Assembly: GCA_963691655.1 (NCBI GenBank) | Contig: OY829328.1 | Location: 28,477,890-28,541,889, forward strand | Reading direction: 5' to 3' | Length of the DNA: 64,000 nucleotides | Source of the DNA: Toxonevra muliebris | Lineage: Eukaryota > Arthropoda > Insecta > Diptera > Pallopteridae | Part shown: positions 1-10,624 of the stretch, piece after piece | Numbering within the stretch: position 1 is the first letter of the stretch | How the letters are laid out: each line of letters opens with the position of its first letter | Translations under genes and position numbers: made by a program | The notes under the pieces: generated by a model | What the model saw: the letters and a program-made list of their open reading frames with translations, nothing else | What the model was told of the DNA's origin: nothing | Databases searched by the model: none

Positions 1-733
1 TATATTCATAGAACAACAGCAACAATATTTGTGGTTGCAGTAACAACAGTAGCTTCAGCAGTAACCATAAACACACACACTTACGAAAGTTTGCACATAC
101 ATATTTAACTACTCTGGCGTTAACTTTTACTACATTTATGCAGTAACTAGCGAACAACCTTCCTTCATACATGCATATACATGTATGTGTGTGTTTAAGC
201 GTAAATTCAGGGCCCGAGCCCGCCTGGGCCCCACTCCCCTTTGGCGATTTCTAATTTTTGAATAATTGTATAATTGAAATATTAATAATTCGAATTATTG
301 AAAAATTATCTGAAAGACAACAGCGCGGATTCAAAGTTTCAACACCCGAAAATTATACCAAAAAATATTATAAAACCACCATATTCATACCATTCTTGGA
401 GAATATCTTATCGGAACTAAAATGCAGATAATAAGGTAAAAAATCCTCTGTAGGAACTAATTTCAAAACACTTTAATAATCACAGTATTTATGAAATTTC
501 AAAAGCGGTTAAAATTTATAAAAGTGGCTTAAAAGCATGTTCTGATTTAGAACTGAAAGCGGAGATAACTCACTGATAGAAGCGCTTCGAAATGTGCCCA
601 AGTCAATTTTTTAACGACCCAAATTCAGCTCATGACTTTGTTGATGTAACCTAAAGAAAAATGCCCATGTATAAAAAGAAAACCATTCCATTTCGAAAAG
701 ATAACTAAAATTTAGGAAAACAAAAAAGGTAAA
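1..733. other. Gene-free AT-rich stretch
   Basis: No frame of useful length or recognisable domain was seen. The first 200 bases hold CAA/CAG-type and CA-type simple sequence and ACATACATGTATGTGTG motifs of the kind scattered through fly genomes. The rest is unremarkable AT-rich DNA up to the AAA target site of the Harbinger-like element. Confidence 0.6.
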
Positions 734-1499
734 GGCCCTTATTATGAACTGCGTTCGATCTTGGTATTATGACGTGCTTTCGACAGAGAATAGCGCTATT
801 GTGAATTTCGCTCATTTTGACTTGTTCACGATAGTATACTTCTATCAGCTGATCGTCATTTTGGAAAATAAATACGATTAGTTTTAAAATGAAGTGGAAA
901 AAATAAGAACAAAATAGTTGACTATAAAGGGATTATGGTTCAACGGTTCATCGGAAGACGATGAAAGGTTGATGTAACTGGCCAGAAGTAGAAAACGTTT
1001 AAGTGCAGCCTTTCGAAGAAGCTTTGCCATCTATAAAATTTGTGTACAGATTTCTACAGAACTTGCGACTGTCCAAGGAAACGTTTGTGCACTAGATGAC
1101 CATAACAGATGAACTGCTGAAGTAATGCACATGAGCAAGATCAATTCCAAACATATTAAAATTGACAGCAGTTCTGCGATTTAGGAAATATCCTTTGCAA
1201 TCAAAGGATTTGCTAACTGCAATTTGTTGCTCACCACTTAAGACCTGCATAAAATTAACAAAAACCGTTTGAAATTAGTTTTTAGTCTTCAAAAAGCTAA
1301 AAAAAAAATTGCAAAATACTTAAATTTTTTAACAATTATTACTTAGCATGCACGTATCGAAAGCAAAATTGTGTTCGACAAAAAATTTGATGTGCAACGA
1401 AAATTTCGACACGGTTGCACTGCTCATATTAAGAATTTTACATTCGATCTTCGATTACCAGCGAAGATCGAAAGTCGAAAGCAGCTCATAATAAAGGCC
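734..1499 (+). mobile_element. PIF/Harbinger-like DNA transposon, internally deleted and decayed
   Basis: The ends are inverted repeats: the left begins GGCCCTTATTATGAACTGC and the right, reverse complemented, begins GGCCTTTATTATGAGCTGC. Both ends are flanked by AAA (731-733 and 1500-1502), a 3-bp target duplication as expected for PIF/Harbinger. Between about 990 and 1230 a broken plus-strand reading resembles the N-terminal region of Harbinger transposases (pieces such as RLSKETFVH and SIPNILKLTAVLRF), but stops and frameshifts are frequent and the DDE catalytic part is absent. At 766 bp it is much shorter than an autonomous element, so it is a dead or nonautonomous copy. TIRs and TSD are seen directly; the superfamily rests on them plus the weak protein match. 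Confidence 0.72.
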
Positions 1500-1502
1500 A
1501 AA

Positions 1503-3061
1503 GTTTCAATAGAAAATGTCAAATAGAAAATGAATAATTAAGGAATTTATAAAATAATTTAATAAAATCTTAGATTTTATATTTTGTCGGAAAGCAAACC
1601 TTATTTGACATGTTATATCTTGATTTCTCAGTTTATACTTCATAACTGGTTCGGATAAATATGCATATCGTTACGAATGAGATAAATACTCGCAACACTC
1701 CAGTAGAACGTTTTTAATTCCCCTGTTTTATCCAGAATGCATCCAAAGTTTCATTTTAAATATTTATTGAAATTGTTGTGAAGAGTTTCATCGTTTTGAA
1801 TTGCAAGAAGTTCTGTCTGAATCTTGTATTTATATTAAAACTGAAAGCTTTTATTACCCAAAATAAACTTAGAAACTTACACCACAATCAGAAAACTGTA
1901 CTCTTCCGTCTTCAACCACTTGATTTAAGCCAATTTGATTCCTCTCTTTTGAGAGAGTGCAGGTTTAATTTTAAAATTTTTGGAGTAAAGCTTTGCTTGT
2001 GTTGACAACAGCAGCTACACGAACACATGACTACGAAATTCTGTCGGCTACAACTATCGCCGTGTAGTCAGCTACTAAACACAATGGAAGCGGCACCACC
2101 TGCAGCAAATACAGCCAAAACAACAAAAACAAACTCTCTTCTCTCTCTGTTGCTTATCAAATTAGAAATAGATTTAAAATATGCTACAGCCACAATTGTG
2201 GTCGGTGGTCATGTGGTCGTGTCGTCGCCAAAATAATCGTCTCCATAAGAATATGTTGTTTTTATAATTTGAGAGTTGTTGTCGTGTAGCTGCCGTCGTC
2301 AATGTGTATGGTGCATTAGGCAACAGATTATCACAAGTAAAGATTAATGTCATATAAGAAAATTGTTAGAATATTAAAAAAAAGAGACGTCGGTTCTCTC
2401 AATGTCATCTCAAATTAGTGAGTTTGTTTTCAACTGTTTCAGTAATGATAATAACTGCGGAGTGGATATTTATTTCTTTTTTGAACTCTTAAACACTCAC
2501 TAGTCACTGCTATGGTCAATCACTTCAGCGGTTGTCATCTGATTTTACTGGCAAAAGTTTTCTTTATGAATACGTACAAATACAAATGGAAAAATGGTAA
2601 CTGTCGTATAGTTAAAGCTATTTTTAACTCAAAAAACACGTTTTTCAAAAATCTTGAACCACAAACTGGAAAAAAGTTTTTTTTTAACTTTCGAATTTTT
2701 ATATAAGGGGCCGTTCACATATTATGTAACGACGCAATTTTTTACCAATTTTTTTTTGACCCCTCCCCCCTGGTCGTAACAAAACGGTCCTATCTCCTAG
2801 TATCGTAAGAAATTTTCATTGGTGAAATTTGCTTTTTTTTTAATCTAACCTATTTGTATCGATATATTTTGATTCAGTTAACCAATTAAAGATCCGATTA
2901 TACATGTTTCCTATCACAATACCTTTCATTTACAACAACCGGATTTATCTAGCTCGAAATGAAATTTTTAAATTATAAAAAAGTTTAAAAAAATTACAAT
3001 ATCCACAAATACAAATGATTCATAAAAAAAATTTTGCCATGATTTCCGAATTCAGGCGGAG
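1503..3061. other. Gene-free stretch with one transposon-end-like sequence near 2707
   Basis: Short frames at 1778-2005, 2027-2236 and 2512-2706 show no domain and no codon pattern that separates them from chance. At about 2707 the sequence GGGGCCGTTCACATATTATG resembles the terminal repeat of common insect DNA elements, but I found no partner end. Confidence 0.5.
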
Positions 3062-3398
3062 AAAGGACTTTTCGGGTTTTCATCAAAAAGGGGTCAAATT
3101 GTCCCCTAAAAAGAGGAACTAAAGGGTTAAAATGTTCTACAGAAATAACCCTCGTAAAATTCTACCATACTTCACCGATAAGATTTTTCTCAGACATCAA
3201 TTTATAACACTTTTTGCACTTAGTATTCAACTCCCTTCGACCAAAATAAGAAAACTTTGACCCACTGTAAAAAAAACTGAGACGTGCTGGACTATAGGTT
3301 TGTTTTTCAAAAATGGTCTATTCAACATACACTTTAAGGATTATAGGGTGGCTATTTTGTTGCAGCCAAAAAGTCTTAATTTGTTTGACTGTGTTATC
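3062..3398. repeat. Dispersed repeat E, copy 1
   Basis: This segment is closely repeated in inverted orientation at 47681-48014. Shared landmarks include CAGACATCAATTTATAACAC, GACGTGCTGGACTATAG and the AGCCAAAAAGTC end. No coding potential was seen. It is probably part of a nonautonomous transposon whose true ends were not identified. Confidence 0.75.
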
Positions 3399-4630
3399 AA
3401 AAAAAAAATATTTATAGTTGTTTGTTGTAGTTGGAAAAGCATTAGGAAGTAAGAAATTGATTATATTTTACATTTATGCAATTTGATTACAAAATAATTG
3501 GTTGCTTTTCCATTTATTGGGACAGGAAGCTTTTTAACGGACCACGTTTTTTCTCACCTCGAGCAAAAATACAGACTCCAATTCAATTTTCATTTCAGAG
3601 TTTTTTACATTCAAATCAAACAATCCTCATATTTTTTTAATGTTTTTCGTTTAAAATCATGCAAGTATTTTCATACCTACTAAAATTCACAATTGAAAAT
3701 TTTCAGCGCAATCTGTATGGGGTTAGGAGTCTGTATGAGGTTATTAATTTTTATTGGATTAGGAGAAATTATTTTATACTTTTTGGTCCGTTTTAAAAAC
3801 ATAGTATATTAAAAAAACAATTTTATTTAAATTATTAAAAAACTATGCTGTTCTTGCTCTGAAAGAATTGTTATGCCATTTTTGTTCTTACTTTTAAGGC
3901 GTTTCATTTTCACTCTAAACCGTATTACTTATGCCATTCTTGCACTGACACACTAAATAATTTCACTTTTGCTCTTATATAAATTTTAGCCCACTTTTCC
4001 TCTCAGCCTGTCATGTATCTCATCTTAAACTTTGAAAAAGTCTGTTTGTAACATTCTGAAATCGGAACACTTCTAATAGTTCTATAAAAATGTTTTCCCG
4101 AATCCGCTCTTGTGTATATGTATTCACATATTTGTATGTATGCAGTTAGCTAAGTTTTACCTATATAGTTTTCTTGGCTTATTTTGTGCTAACAACTTTT
4201 ACGCTTGAGACTTTCCTAGGTGCTTACATACATGCATATATACGTACATATCTATGTATGGTATGTATGCACCTATGCAAAACTTTAAGGTCAACTTGTA
4301 CTGATTTCTATTTCTATCTTTTTGTTTTGCACCTTCATTTCATGTCTTCTTATTTTTGGTTTGCATGTTTCAGCAAAATTATGTCACCAATACGCTAAAG
4401 AGTAAAGTAAAATTTTATTCTACATGCTACACGGGCCACAGGTGCATTTTTGGTATATTTCATTGCAGATCTCAACTTGAATTAGCTAAATTCATGTTGT
4501 TTTGTTTGTTTGTTTTAAGTAAAAAAAAAGAAAAAATGCAGTCATATACATATTTATGTTGCTTCTTTTAGAAGAAGTGAAAGTAAAATTATTTAGGAAA
4601 AGATCACCACACCGTGATTGTTATTAAGCA
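3399..4630. other. Gene-free stretch with ACAT/TATG simple sequence
   Basis: The short frames here show no domain. At 4225-4275 there is an ACATACATGCATATATACG-type simple tract. At about 3652-3694 a run of roughly 40 bases containing ATCATGCAAGTATTTTCATA recurs almost exactly at 31634-31676, just inside a non-LTR endonuclease fragment. Confidence 0.5.
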
Positions 4631-4639
4631 AAGTAGTAA

Positions 4640-4715
4640 AGTTATGTAGTCGTAGTGGTTAGCGTGCTGGATTGCTAGGGAGGGTGACCGCTGATAAAAG
4701 GAATAAATCCCCCCC
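4640..4715 (+). repeat. Possible decayed tRNA-derived SINE head
   Basis: GTCGTAGTGGTTAGCGTGCT resembles the D-arm/A-box part of a tRNA-derived SINE, followed by GGATTGCTAGGGAGG-like sequence. The expected B-box (GGTTCGAATCC) is represented only by a degraded AAAGGAATAAATCC. It is not a functional tRNA. The call is tentative because no tail or target duplication was recognised. Confidence 0.33.
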
Positions 4716-4968
4716 AAATCAATTTGACTAACAGACACAATTTTAAAAAGTTTTAATATTTAGTTGCTGTTTGGAAAATAAAAAAATTGTTAAGCAATTT
4801 ATTATTATTATTTTTTAATACAAGTGTCAAAGAAGAATAGCAAAAAGTACATAGAACGGTAGTTCCTTTCAATAATACTATTCAGTGAAAATAACTGTCT
4901 TTGTAATTCTCATTTACATTACAGTATTTTCACTTATATGGATTGTTGAAATTAGGGAATTATCACAA

Positions 4969-5017
4969 AGATCACTGATGAGGAAACGTAGCTGGTTCCG
5001 AAACGATCGTCTGATCT
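4969..5017 (+). ncRNA. Type I hammerhead ribozyme motif, copy 1 (core intact)
   Basis: The plus strand contains every element of a hammerhead core in order. Stem I strand AGATCA (4969-4974) is followed by CTGATGA (4975-4981). Stem II is GGAA (4982-4985) paired with TTCC (4996-4999) around a 10-nt loop. Then come GAAA (5000-5003) and a minimal stem III, CG-AT-CG (5004-5009). The cleavage-site TC (5010-5011) follows, and the second stem I strand TGATCT (5012-5017) is the exact complement of the first. Cleavage would fall after C5011. Open at stem I with a 2-bp stem III, it matches the minimal type I hammerheads known from Penelope-like retroelements. No Penelope RT or GIY-YIG domain was recognised nearby, so the parent element is inferred. 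The about 35 bases upstream are conserved with the second copy at 33375-33423. Confidence 0.8.
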
Positions 5018-5019
5018 GC

Positions 5020-7370
5020 TAGTTCTATGAACTTTTTGATATTCTTCTGGCATTATTGTTCATTCAAAGCCTAATAATTTTAATAATTTTTTGATTAGCA
5101 ATGTGAACTGCCAAATTTGGAAGAAATTTTCAAAAATTGTTTCCAAATTAAAATTTTCCAAATAAAGTTTAATTTTTCTTTTTTATAAAAATTGGTTAAA
5201 GTTAAGATTAATATATATATATACTTTCAGATAATAAATAATTTTTATTAAAAACTTAGGTATTTTACTTGGAAAAAATGTTTGAAAAAAGTTTATTTTT
5301 TTACGCACCAACTGGGGGTGCCCCCTTAAATCGCATTAGACTGTTTTGTCTTGTTACTACAACTATTTGTTTACAACTAAAGAAATGCGTAAAGCTGGAA
5401 ATATCCAGTAGGCCATTGGATTGTATTAATGCGAAGTCGTCCCCTAGTAAGCTTTTTAGCACCTATTTTTCCGAGGGAGAATTCTGAAACTTACAAAAAT
5501 CATTTCCTATTCAATCTCGGTGCTTTAGAAACGTGCATTCAATCACAAAATTCCGTTATTCTATTTGGAATCATTTTAATTTGCATACCGTTTGCAGTGT
5601 GTGTTGGCTGACTATACATCTATGTAGGCTTATCGGTTCCAGATATGCGCCTTGATTAAAAAACCAAGAAACTAGACTCCAGTACAAAATGTATAGGGAT
5701 AGTCTTTCTGATCTACGATAGGAAATCTGAGCAGAGCCAACATACAAATAAATTGTGTTATAATCAAAACCAAGCGATATAATACTGCAGATAAAATTTC
5801 CACTTTACACGTAAGCTTTATTTCATGCAATTATTTCATCACCTGAACCACGCAGCCAAAAGTACAAAAATTATATATACTTATATTCACATGTATAAAG
5901 TCAACTTACAACAACACCAACAACAAACACACAAAAACACATTAACAATTTGCACCGAAAACAACAAGAACCATTCATTTATTCATCCATCACACCCCCA
6001 CACAAAGTAACTGGCTAATTTAGCGCATACTAAATGGTGTACACTTTGGGTGATACTCATATGTCATTTTAAAAATTATTATAATTTTTGTTAATAGTGT
6101 CACTGTTTCAACAGTAAATATTCACATTTATATGTCGAGACGATGTGACATCGGTGCTGCCGGGTCTTTTGGTTGGCAACACACAAAAATTATCGCTGAA
6201 ATTTAATGAAGTCATTACAAGGTTAATTCATATATGCAGGGAAAGGTAATATACATATAGCACTTCATTGCAATTTTAGGGGTATGCAGAAAAATGTTGT
6301 ACATATACACGTCCTTACACTATGCGACAAAGCAGTAAGATATATAAGTTTTAAGAAACAGCCGAATAGTATTTTTGGAACAGAAGTTCTTTTTTTTTTG
6401 TTTTTTGCTCCTTTTCTCCTCTATGGATAGGCTGACGACTTTTATATTTAGCGTGCAACGCTTGCAACACTTTTTACTGCTACATTTTTCGGCCACTTTT
6501 TTTTATTGACTATTTTGTATGTCATCCTGTGCACAACTCAATAAAAAATTAACTGTGTTCTGCCACTGTTTGTATAGTGAAGACAGAAACATAGTTTCGA
6601 TATTTGATGACTTACTACTGACCCTCAACCTAAAACGTCCTGCTAGAACGTAATATTTTGATTCCGGTCATAATTTATAAATTTTTTCAATATATATGTA
6701 GGTTTTTATTTAATAAGTTATTTAATCAAAAGTAAAAGTATTGTTTTTCAATTCAATTTTAATTTTTTAATTTAAGGTTGTTTATCACCAACTCAACCAA
6801 CTCGCTCAACTCGACTTGTGTTTCCTCTTCTCTTTGTTTTTTCTTTTCACCCACGCTTCGTTTAATACTGTCGTCCAGTCCGGGTTGCCTTTGCCAACTG
6901 ATCGCCTTGTTCCCCTCCTACACATATTACAAACTTTACTTATAATTTGAACATACATATGACTTTGACAAATCTCGTCAGTCGGATTCCAGTAGTTGCG
7001 CTTGAGATTAAAGTACGTGTGATACTGGTGTATCTACTCATAGGCTCAGGGTATTTTATCCTCAGTCCAGATACTCCTACACTGGCCCTTATCATATGCT
7101 GATCTATTTTTTTTAGATATACCTTCCCATTTCTTTTTATGAGTAAGTCCTGTTTTGAATCATTTTTCAATATTAAACTTGGGCTGCAAGGTGTTTCAAA
7201 TCAAACTTCTTTGAATTAAAGCATCCGTTTGCCTTGATATCTTTACCAGACACCCTTAGAACATTTTTTGTTTTTTAACCCCATGGCTTTTTTTTTCAAT
7301 TTCATAAAATTATGTACCTATTATGCTTGTCTATTATTTATATTATTTTTTTAAGTATATGAATTGTTTT
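5020..7370. other. Gene-free stretch
   Basis: No gene was recognised. Short frames at 5269-5487, 5429-5611, 5825-6010 and 6940-7170 have no domain and look like chance. Around 5900-5950 there is CAACACCAACAAC/ACACACAAA simple sequence. Confidence 0.5.
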
Positions 7371-7374
7371 GTTT

Positions 7375-7480
7375 TGCACTTCAGTATTGTTTACTTTGAA
7401 TTTTAAGAGATAATTTAAAAATTTTGACCAGCGTCAGGAACTAGACCGGAAAAATTATGACAAGCCTATCTATGGAACAT
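7375..7480. repeat. Dispersed repeat shared with the end of the 53.5-kb transposase relic
   Basis: The stretch around TTTTGACCAGCGTCAGGAAC and the following AGACCGGAAAAATTATG is repeated at 53690-53785, where it directly follows a Tc1/mariner-type transposase fragment. It is probably the 3-prime end of a copy of the same element, with the coding part lost here. Confidence 0.6.
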
Positions 7481-7734
7481 ATGGCTGAATAGTTTATTAA
7501 CTAGTTTAATCTAATTACTTACCAATTAATTTTCGTTTCAGTTCGCGATTAGCCTCACAACCATATTACCTAGTTTGTGTCAAAGCCAAAATTTGGTTTA
7601 TAGGTTGTGAAGAAGGTTGAGGTCTTGACTATTGCATGACATTTCCTGTTAATCGAAAATTCATTTTTTCATTTCTGTATTAATTTTCAATTACGTGTAT
7701 GTTCCTGCTTTTTATTATTAGCCCATCGGACCTC

Positions 7735-7865
7735 CTCAAAAAGACTGTTTTAGTTCTAGGCTGTTATTACCCCTTAAAAACTTAAAAGTGTAAGAACAGA
7801 TTCCCTTGCTTGATTCGAACCCGCGACACCTCCGATGATCACAATAGACCTGTAACTATAGGTAG
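7735..7865 (-). repeat. tRNA-derived SINE fragment
   Basis: Read on the minus strand, the segment has GTGATCATCGGAGGTGTCGC followed by GGGTTCGAATC, a good B-box and T-arm. The D-arm/A-box half does not fold into a tRNA, and a non-tRNA body continues downstream (TAAGGGGTAATAACAGCC). It is therefore read as a SINE remnant rather than a gene. Confidence 0.42.
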
Positions 7866-7869
7866 AAAA

Positions 7870-9055
7870 AAACTATTTATTATGTGCTTGATTATAATTT
7901 TCTTTAATGAAAATGTTATTCCGTTAAAAACTTTCATTGGTTGGGCAGTTGAATTCTTTCTATTCAATTAAAAAACATTTATTAAATTTGAACTCAAAAA
8001 TTTATTTATGTAGATCTCAAAGAAGTAAGATTACTGGGCCTTTCCAAAAAACTTGATCATGCTCATGGAACCAAAAAAGTATGTGGTATTTTTTCCCCTA
8101 ATCCCAAAAGTTTGATCTTTCCTGCTAGTGTGTTCTTCCGTTAATATTCATTTCAGGTAACCAGTCAATAGACATATTTCAATGGCTCACACTGTAGAAA
8201 AAACATATGCTTACAAACATATATGTACGCATATACATACCAATGTACATTTCATATCCAATTCAACTTTACGTACACTCCCCTTTTTTTCTGAGCGCAT
8301 TTCACTTTATACAATGTAAGTAAGTAAGTAAGATAATTCCACAAAATTTCTTCTCTTCAATTAGTTTTTACATTTTATTTCATTTTAATTATACTTAAAT
8401 GGAGGTTAATGGTCACAATGGGCGTATTTTGGTTACATGCGTGTTTATGACCAGAAACAAGAAACAACAAAATAAATGTACAGTATAAAAAACACTATTA
8501 AAAATTGTATTAAAAATTATGTTAGATTAAGAAAATTGTGACATGATGACATGACATATGATAATTTTTTATACCCATGTACCTCTGCACATATAACAAG
8601 AAAAAAAAACATAGAAAAAGTCAAAGAAGTTTTGCGCCTACTGTAAAAGTTTTGCCTAATAATTTTAAAGCTTTTACATAATCTCTTCATTTAATTAAAA
8701 ATTAAGTTAGTATAACTCACGCAATGATTATGTTTTTTAAAATGAATTTTATTACAATGTTCGGGTAATAGACGCGTTCTTTTCACCACCACAGTCGTTT
8801 AAGGTCGCTTATGCTCAATTTCGCATAGGGGAATACAGGCCTTGCTTAACGATTTACTGTATATTTAGCTACTGATTTCCATTTAAGAGTAAGCTATTTA
8901 TACCATTTCATAGTAAAATATTTAGCATGCTAAGTAGTTTCTCGTCAGCATGGGTATCCCACCCAGCACTACTGCTACGTATTTCATCGTATGTCTTTCG
9001 TTAGTATATGGTAATTTAATCATCAGTTTGAGATCTCTCTATGTCAGTTTATATC
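7870..9055. other. Gene-free stretch
   Basis: No coding signal was recognised. There is ACATATATGTACGCATATAC simple sequence near 8215 and a (GTAA)n tract near 8317-8332. Confidence 0.5.
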
Positions 9056-9059
9056 CGTG

Positions 9060-9664
9060 ATATAGCGGGATCGCTGGTGATGGCACCGTCTATGCTATCA
9101 ATATGTTGTGGTACCGCCATGATGTTAACTAGCGTTGTTTAAAATGCCAATCTGTGGCATATTCCACGCCTTACCGATGTTCGTTCTTTCCTCTTCAAAA
9201 ACGTAGCCACTGCAGAAGGATTTGTCTGGAATCCACTAATTATTTTATCAGCGACTACCATCAAAGTGATGCCATCCGCATAGCCGATCAAGGTATGGTC
9301 CATTGGGAGGTCAATATTCATTACGGCAGGCTGGGGCAAGTATTGAGAACGACTCGCATTACCTTACATCGCTCACCTCGTGCATCAAGTAATCAGCGAT
9401 CATTCGTTGCAGTTATCTCGATATGATTCCTTCTTCTTTAATGCTTACATAACCAGCTTTTATATTTTTCCGCACATTGCGTTGCGCGCTATTTCCATAA
9501 CCATCTATCCTACCATTATTCATCGATGGTCAATTTTTTATTGCGAAACATAAATTGCCGTGTTGATAGGCCGTTAAGCAACTGAAGCAGCTCATTATGT
9601 CTGTTCCTCAGGTAGAAGTAGTAGTAGCTTGTGCTCTGCCACTTTGCTGGGAACACGTTCTTCC
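9060..9664 (-). pseudogene. Non-LTR retrotransposon reverse transcriptase fragment
   Basis: On the minus strand, broken frames give successive RT landmarks. They are VFPAKW (fingers region), then MIADYLMHE, then the stretch around NIDLPMDHTLIGYADGITL, where the catalytic YADD is altered to YADG. The longest clean piece is 9139-9339 (66 residues). Frames shift several times and the palm aspartate pair is damaged, so it is dead. The pattern matches non-LTR elements of the I/R1/LOA/Jockey group as judged from family motifs. A short MITE borders the upstream side (9669-9922). Confidence 0.62.
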
Positions 9665-9668
9665 TTAA

Positions 9669-9922
9669 GGGGACTCACCAATCCAGGGATCCAAAACTAG
9701 TATTTTTATCACGATTGTAAAAAAACCGTAATTTTACCAATTTTTGGTAAAATGGTAAAATTACGATTTTTATCCAAAAAATTTGGTTGCGGTTCTGTCC
9801 GAATTTGAGCTAATATGAATGAATAGATTTAGAGTAATCTTGACACAGGTGTCGAAAAAATTCATTTCGAGATAAACGCTTTTAAAAAACAAATTTTGAA
9901 ATTTCTGTACTGATGAGTCCCC
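9669..9922. mobile_element. MITE with TTAA (or TA) target duplication
   Basis: The ends are GGGGACTCACC at the left and TGATGAGTCCCC at the right, inverted repeats of about 9-10 bases with some further similarity. TTAA lies directly outside both (9665-9668 and 9923-9926). TTAA would suggest a piggyBac-type mobiliser, but because TTAA is palindromic the same ends can be read as a longer TIR with a TA duplication. It lies against the RT fragment just upstream of its VFPAKW motif and has no coding capacity. Confidence 0.65.
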
Positions 9923-10030
9923 TTAATATTGCAAAGCTTGGTAAATCAAGTGCGCTTGATGTTGAGTTAATGAGCCAGATAATTATGAAAACTCACTGGC
10001 GGTGATTTAAAATTCAAACCTCATGCTGGC

Positions 10031-10620
10031 TTATTGTATTGTATTGTATTATAGAGGTTTCTGTCGTTGTACCGCGACCTATAAGATCTATTGTACGTCC
10101 CTCTTTTCTATCTAGTCTAATCTGCCTAGAGTACCTCATCCAGTCCAGTCTCCCTCAAGAATTTGAGTATTGCGCCCGGATCTATGGATGCCAGTTCGGT
10201 ACTGGGCACTTGGTGCATGCCCAGACATTTCCTTCTTTTGTGGATCAGTGCTCCACATTGAGCTAAAATATGTTCTGATGATTCGTCTTCCTCATTACAA
10301 AACCTACAAATTAAGCTTTGCTCAACACCTATCTTCTCTGAGCCCGCAATGCCCAGTTAGAATACCAGCTAATATGCGCAAACTGTTTTTGTTGAGACCA
10401 ATGCAGAATGCGTATCTACTCTTATTATAATTACCTAAAAGCGCTTTGGATTGCCTCAGTCCCGTAAGATTGGTAAAGAGTTCTTGCCTCTTGTTCCTGT
10501 CTTCTTGCCTAAGTAATTCCCTGATTACGCTATCTCCTATTCCACAGAAGGGTTCAGGTCCCACGAAAGTGGTTGCTGCCCCCTTTCTTGCAAGCTCTGC
10601 TGGCTTAAAAAGAACAATGA
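10031..10620 (-). pseudogene. Non-LTR retrotransposon 3-prime end: RNase H C-terminal region and tail
   Basis: The minus strand encodes a stretch starting GPEPFCGIGDSVIRELL and containing QSKALLGNYNKSR, LNKNSLRILAGILTGHCGLR and, after a frame change, a reading like LIHKRRKC..LGMHQVPS. This is the region that follows the RNase H domain in I/R1/LOA-type elements, including the characteristic LTGHCGLR block. The element's 3-prime end appears to be the TATTGTATTGTATTGTATT repeat at 10033-10050 (an AATAC repeat on the coding strand). Such short tandem tails are usual for some of these clades. The copy is 5-prime truncated and frameshifted. Confidence 0.66.
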
Positions 10621-10624
10621 AAGT

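Noticed and set aside
9908..9930. Another hammerhead (CTGATGAG at 9911)
   Set aside because: CTGATGA is present but no GAAA, stem II or cleavage block follows; the sequence is the end of a MITE.
10272..10300. Hammerhead-like CTGATGA
   Set aside because: No GAAAC block or complementary stems nearby.
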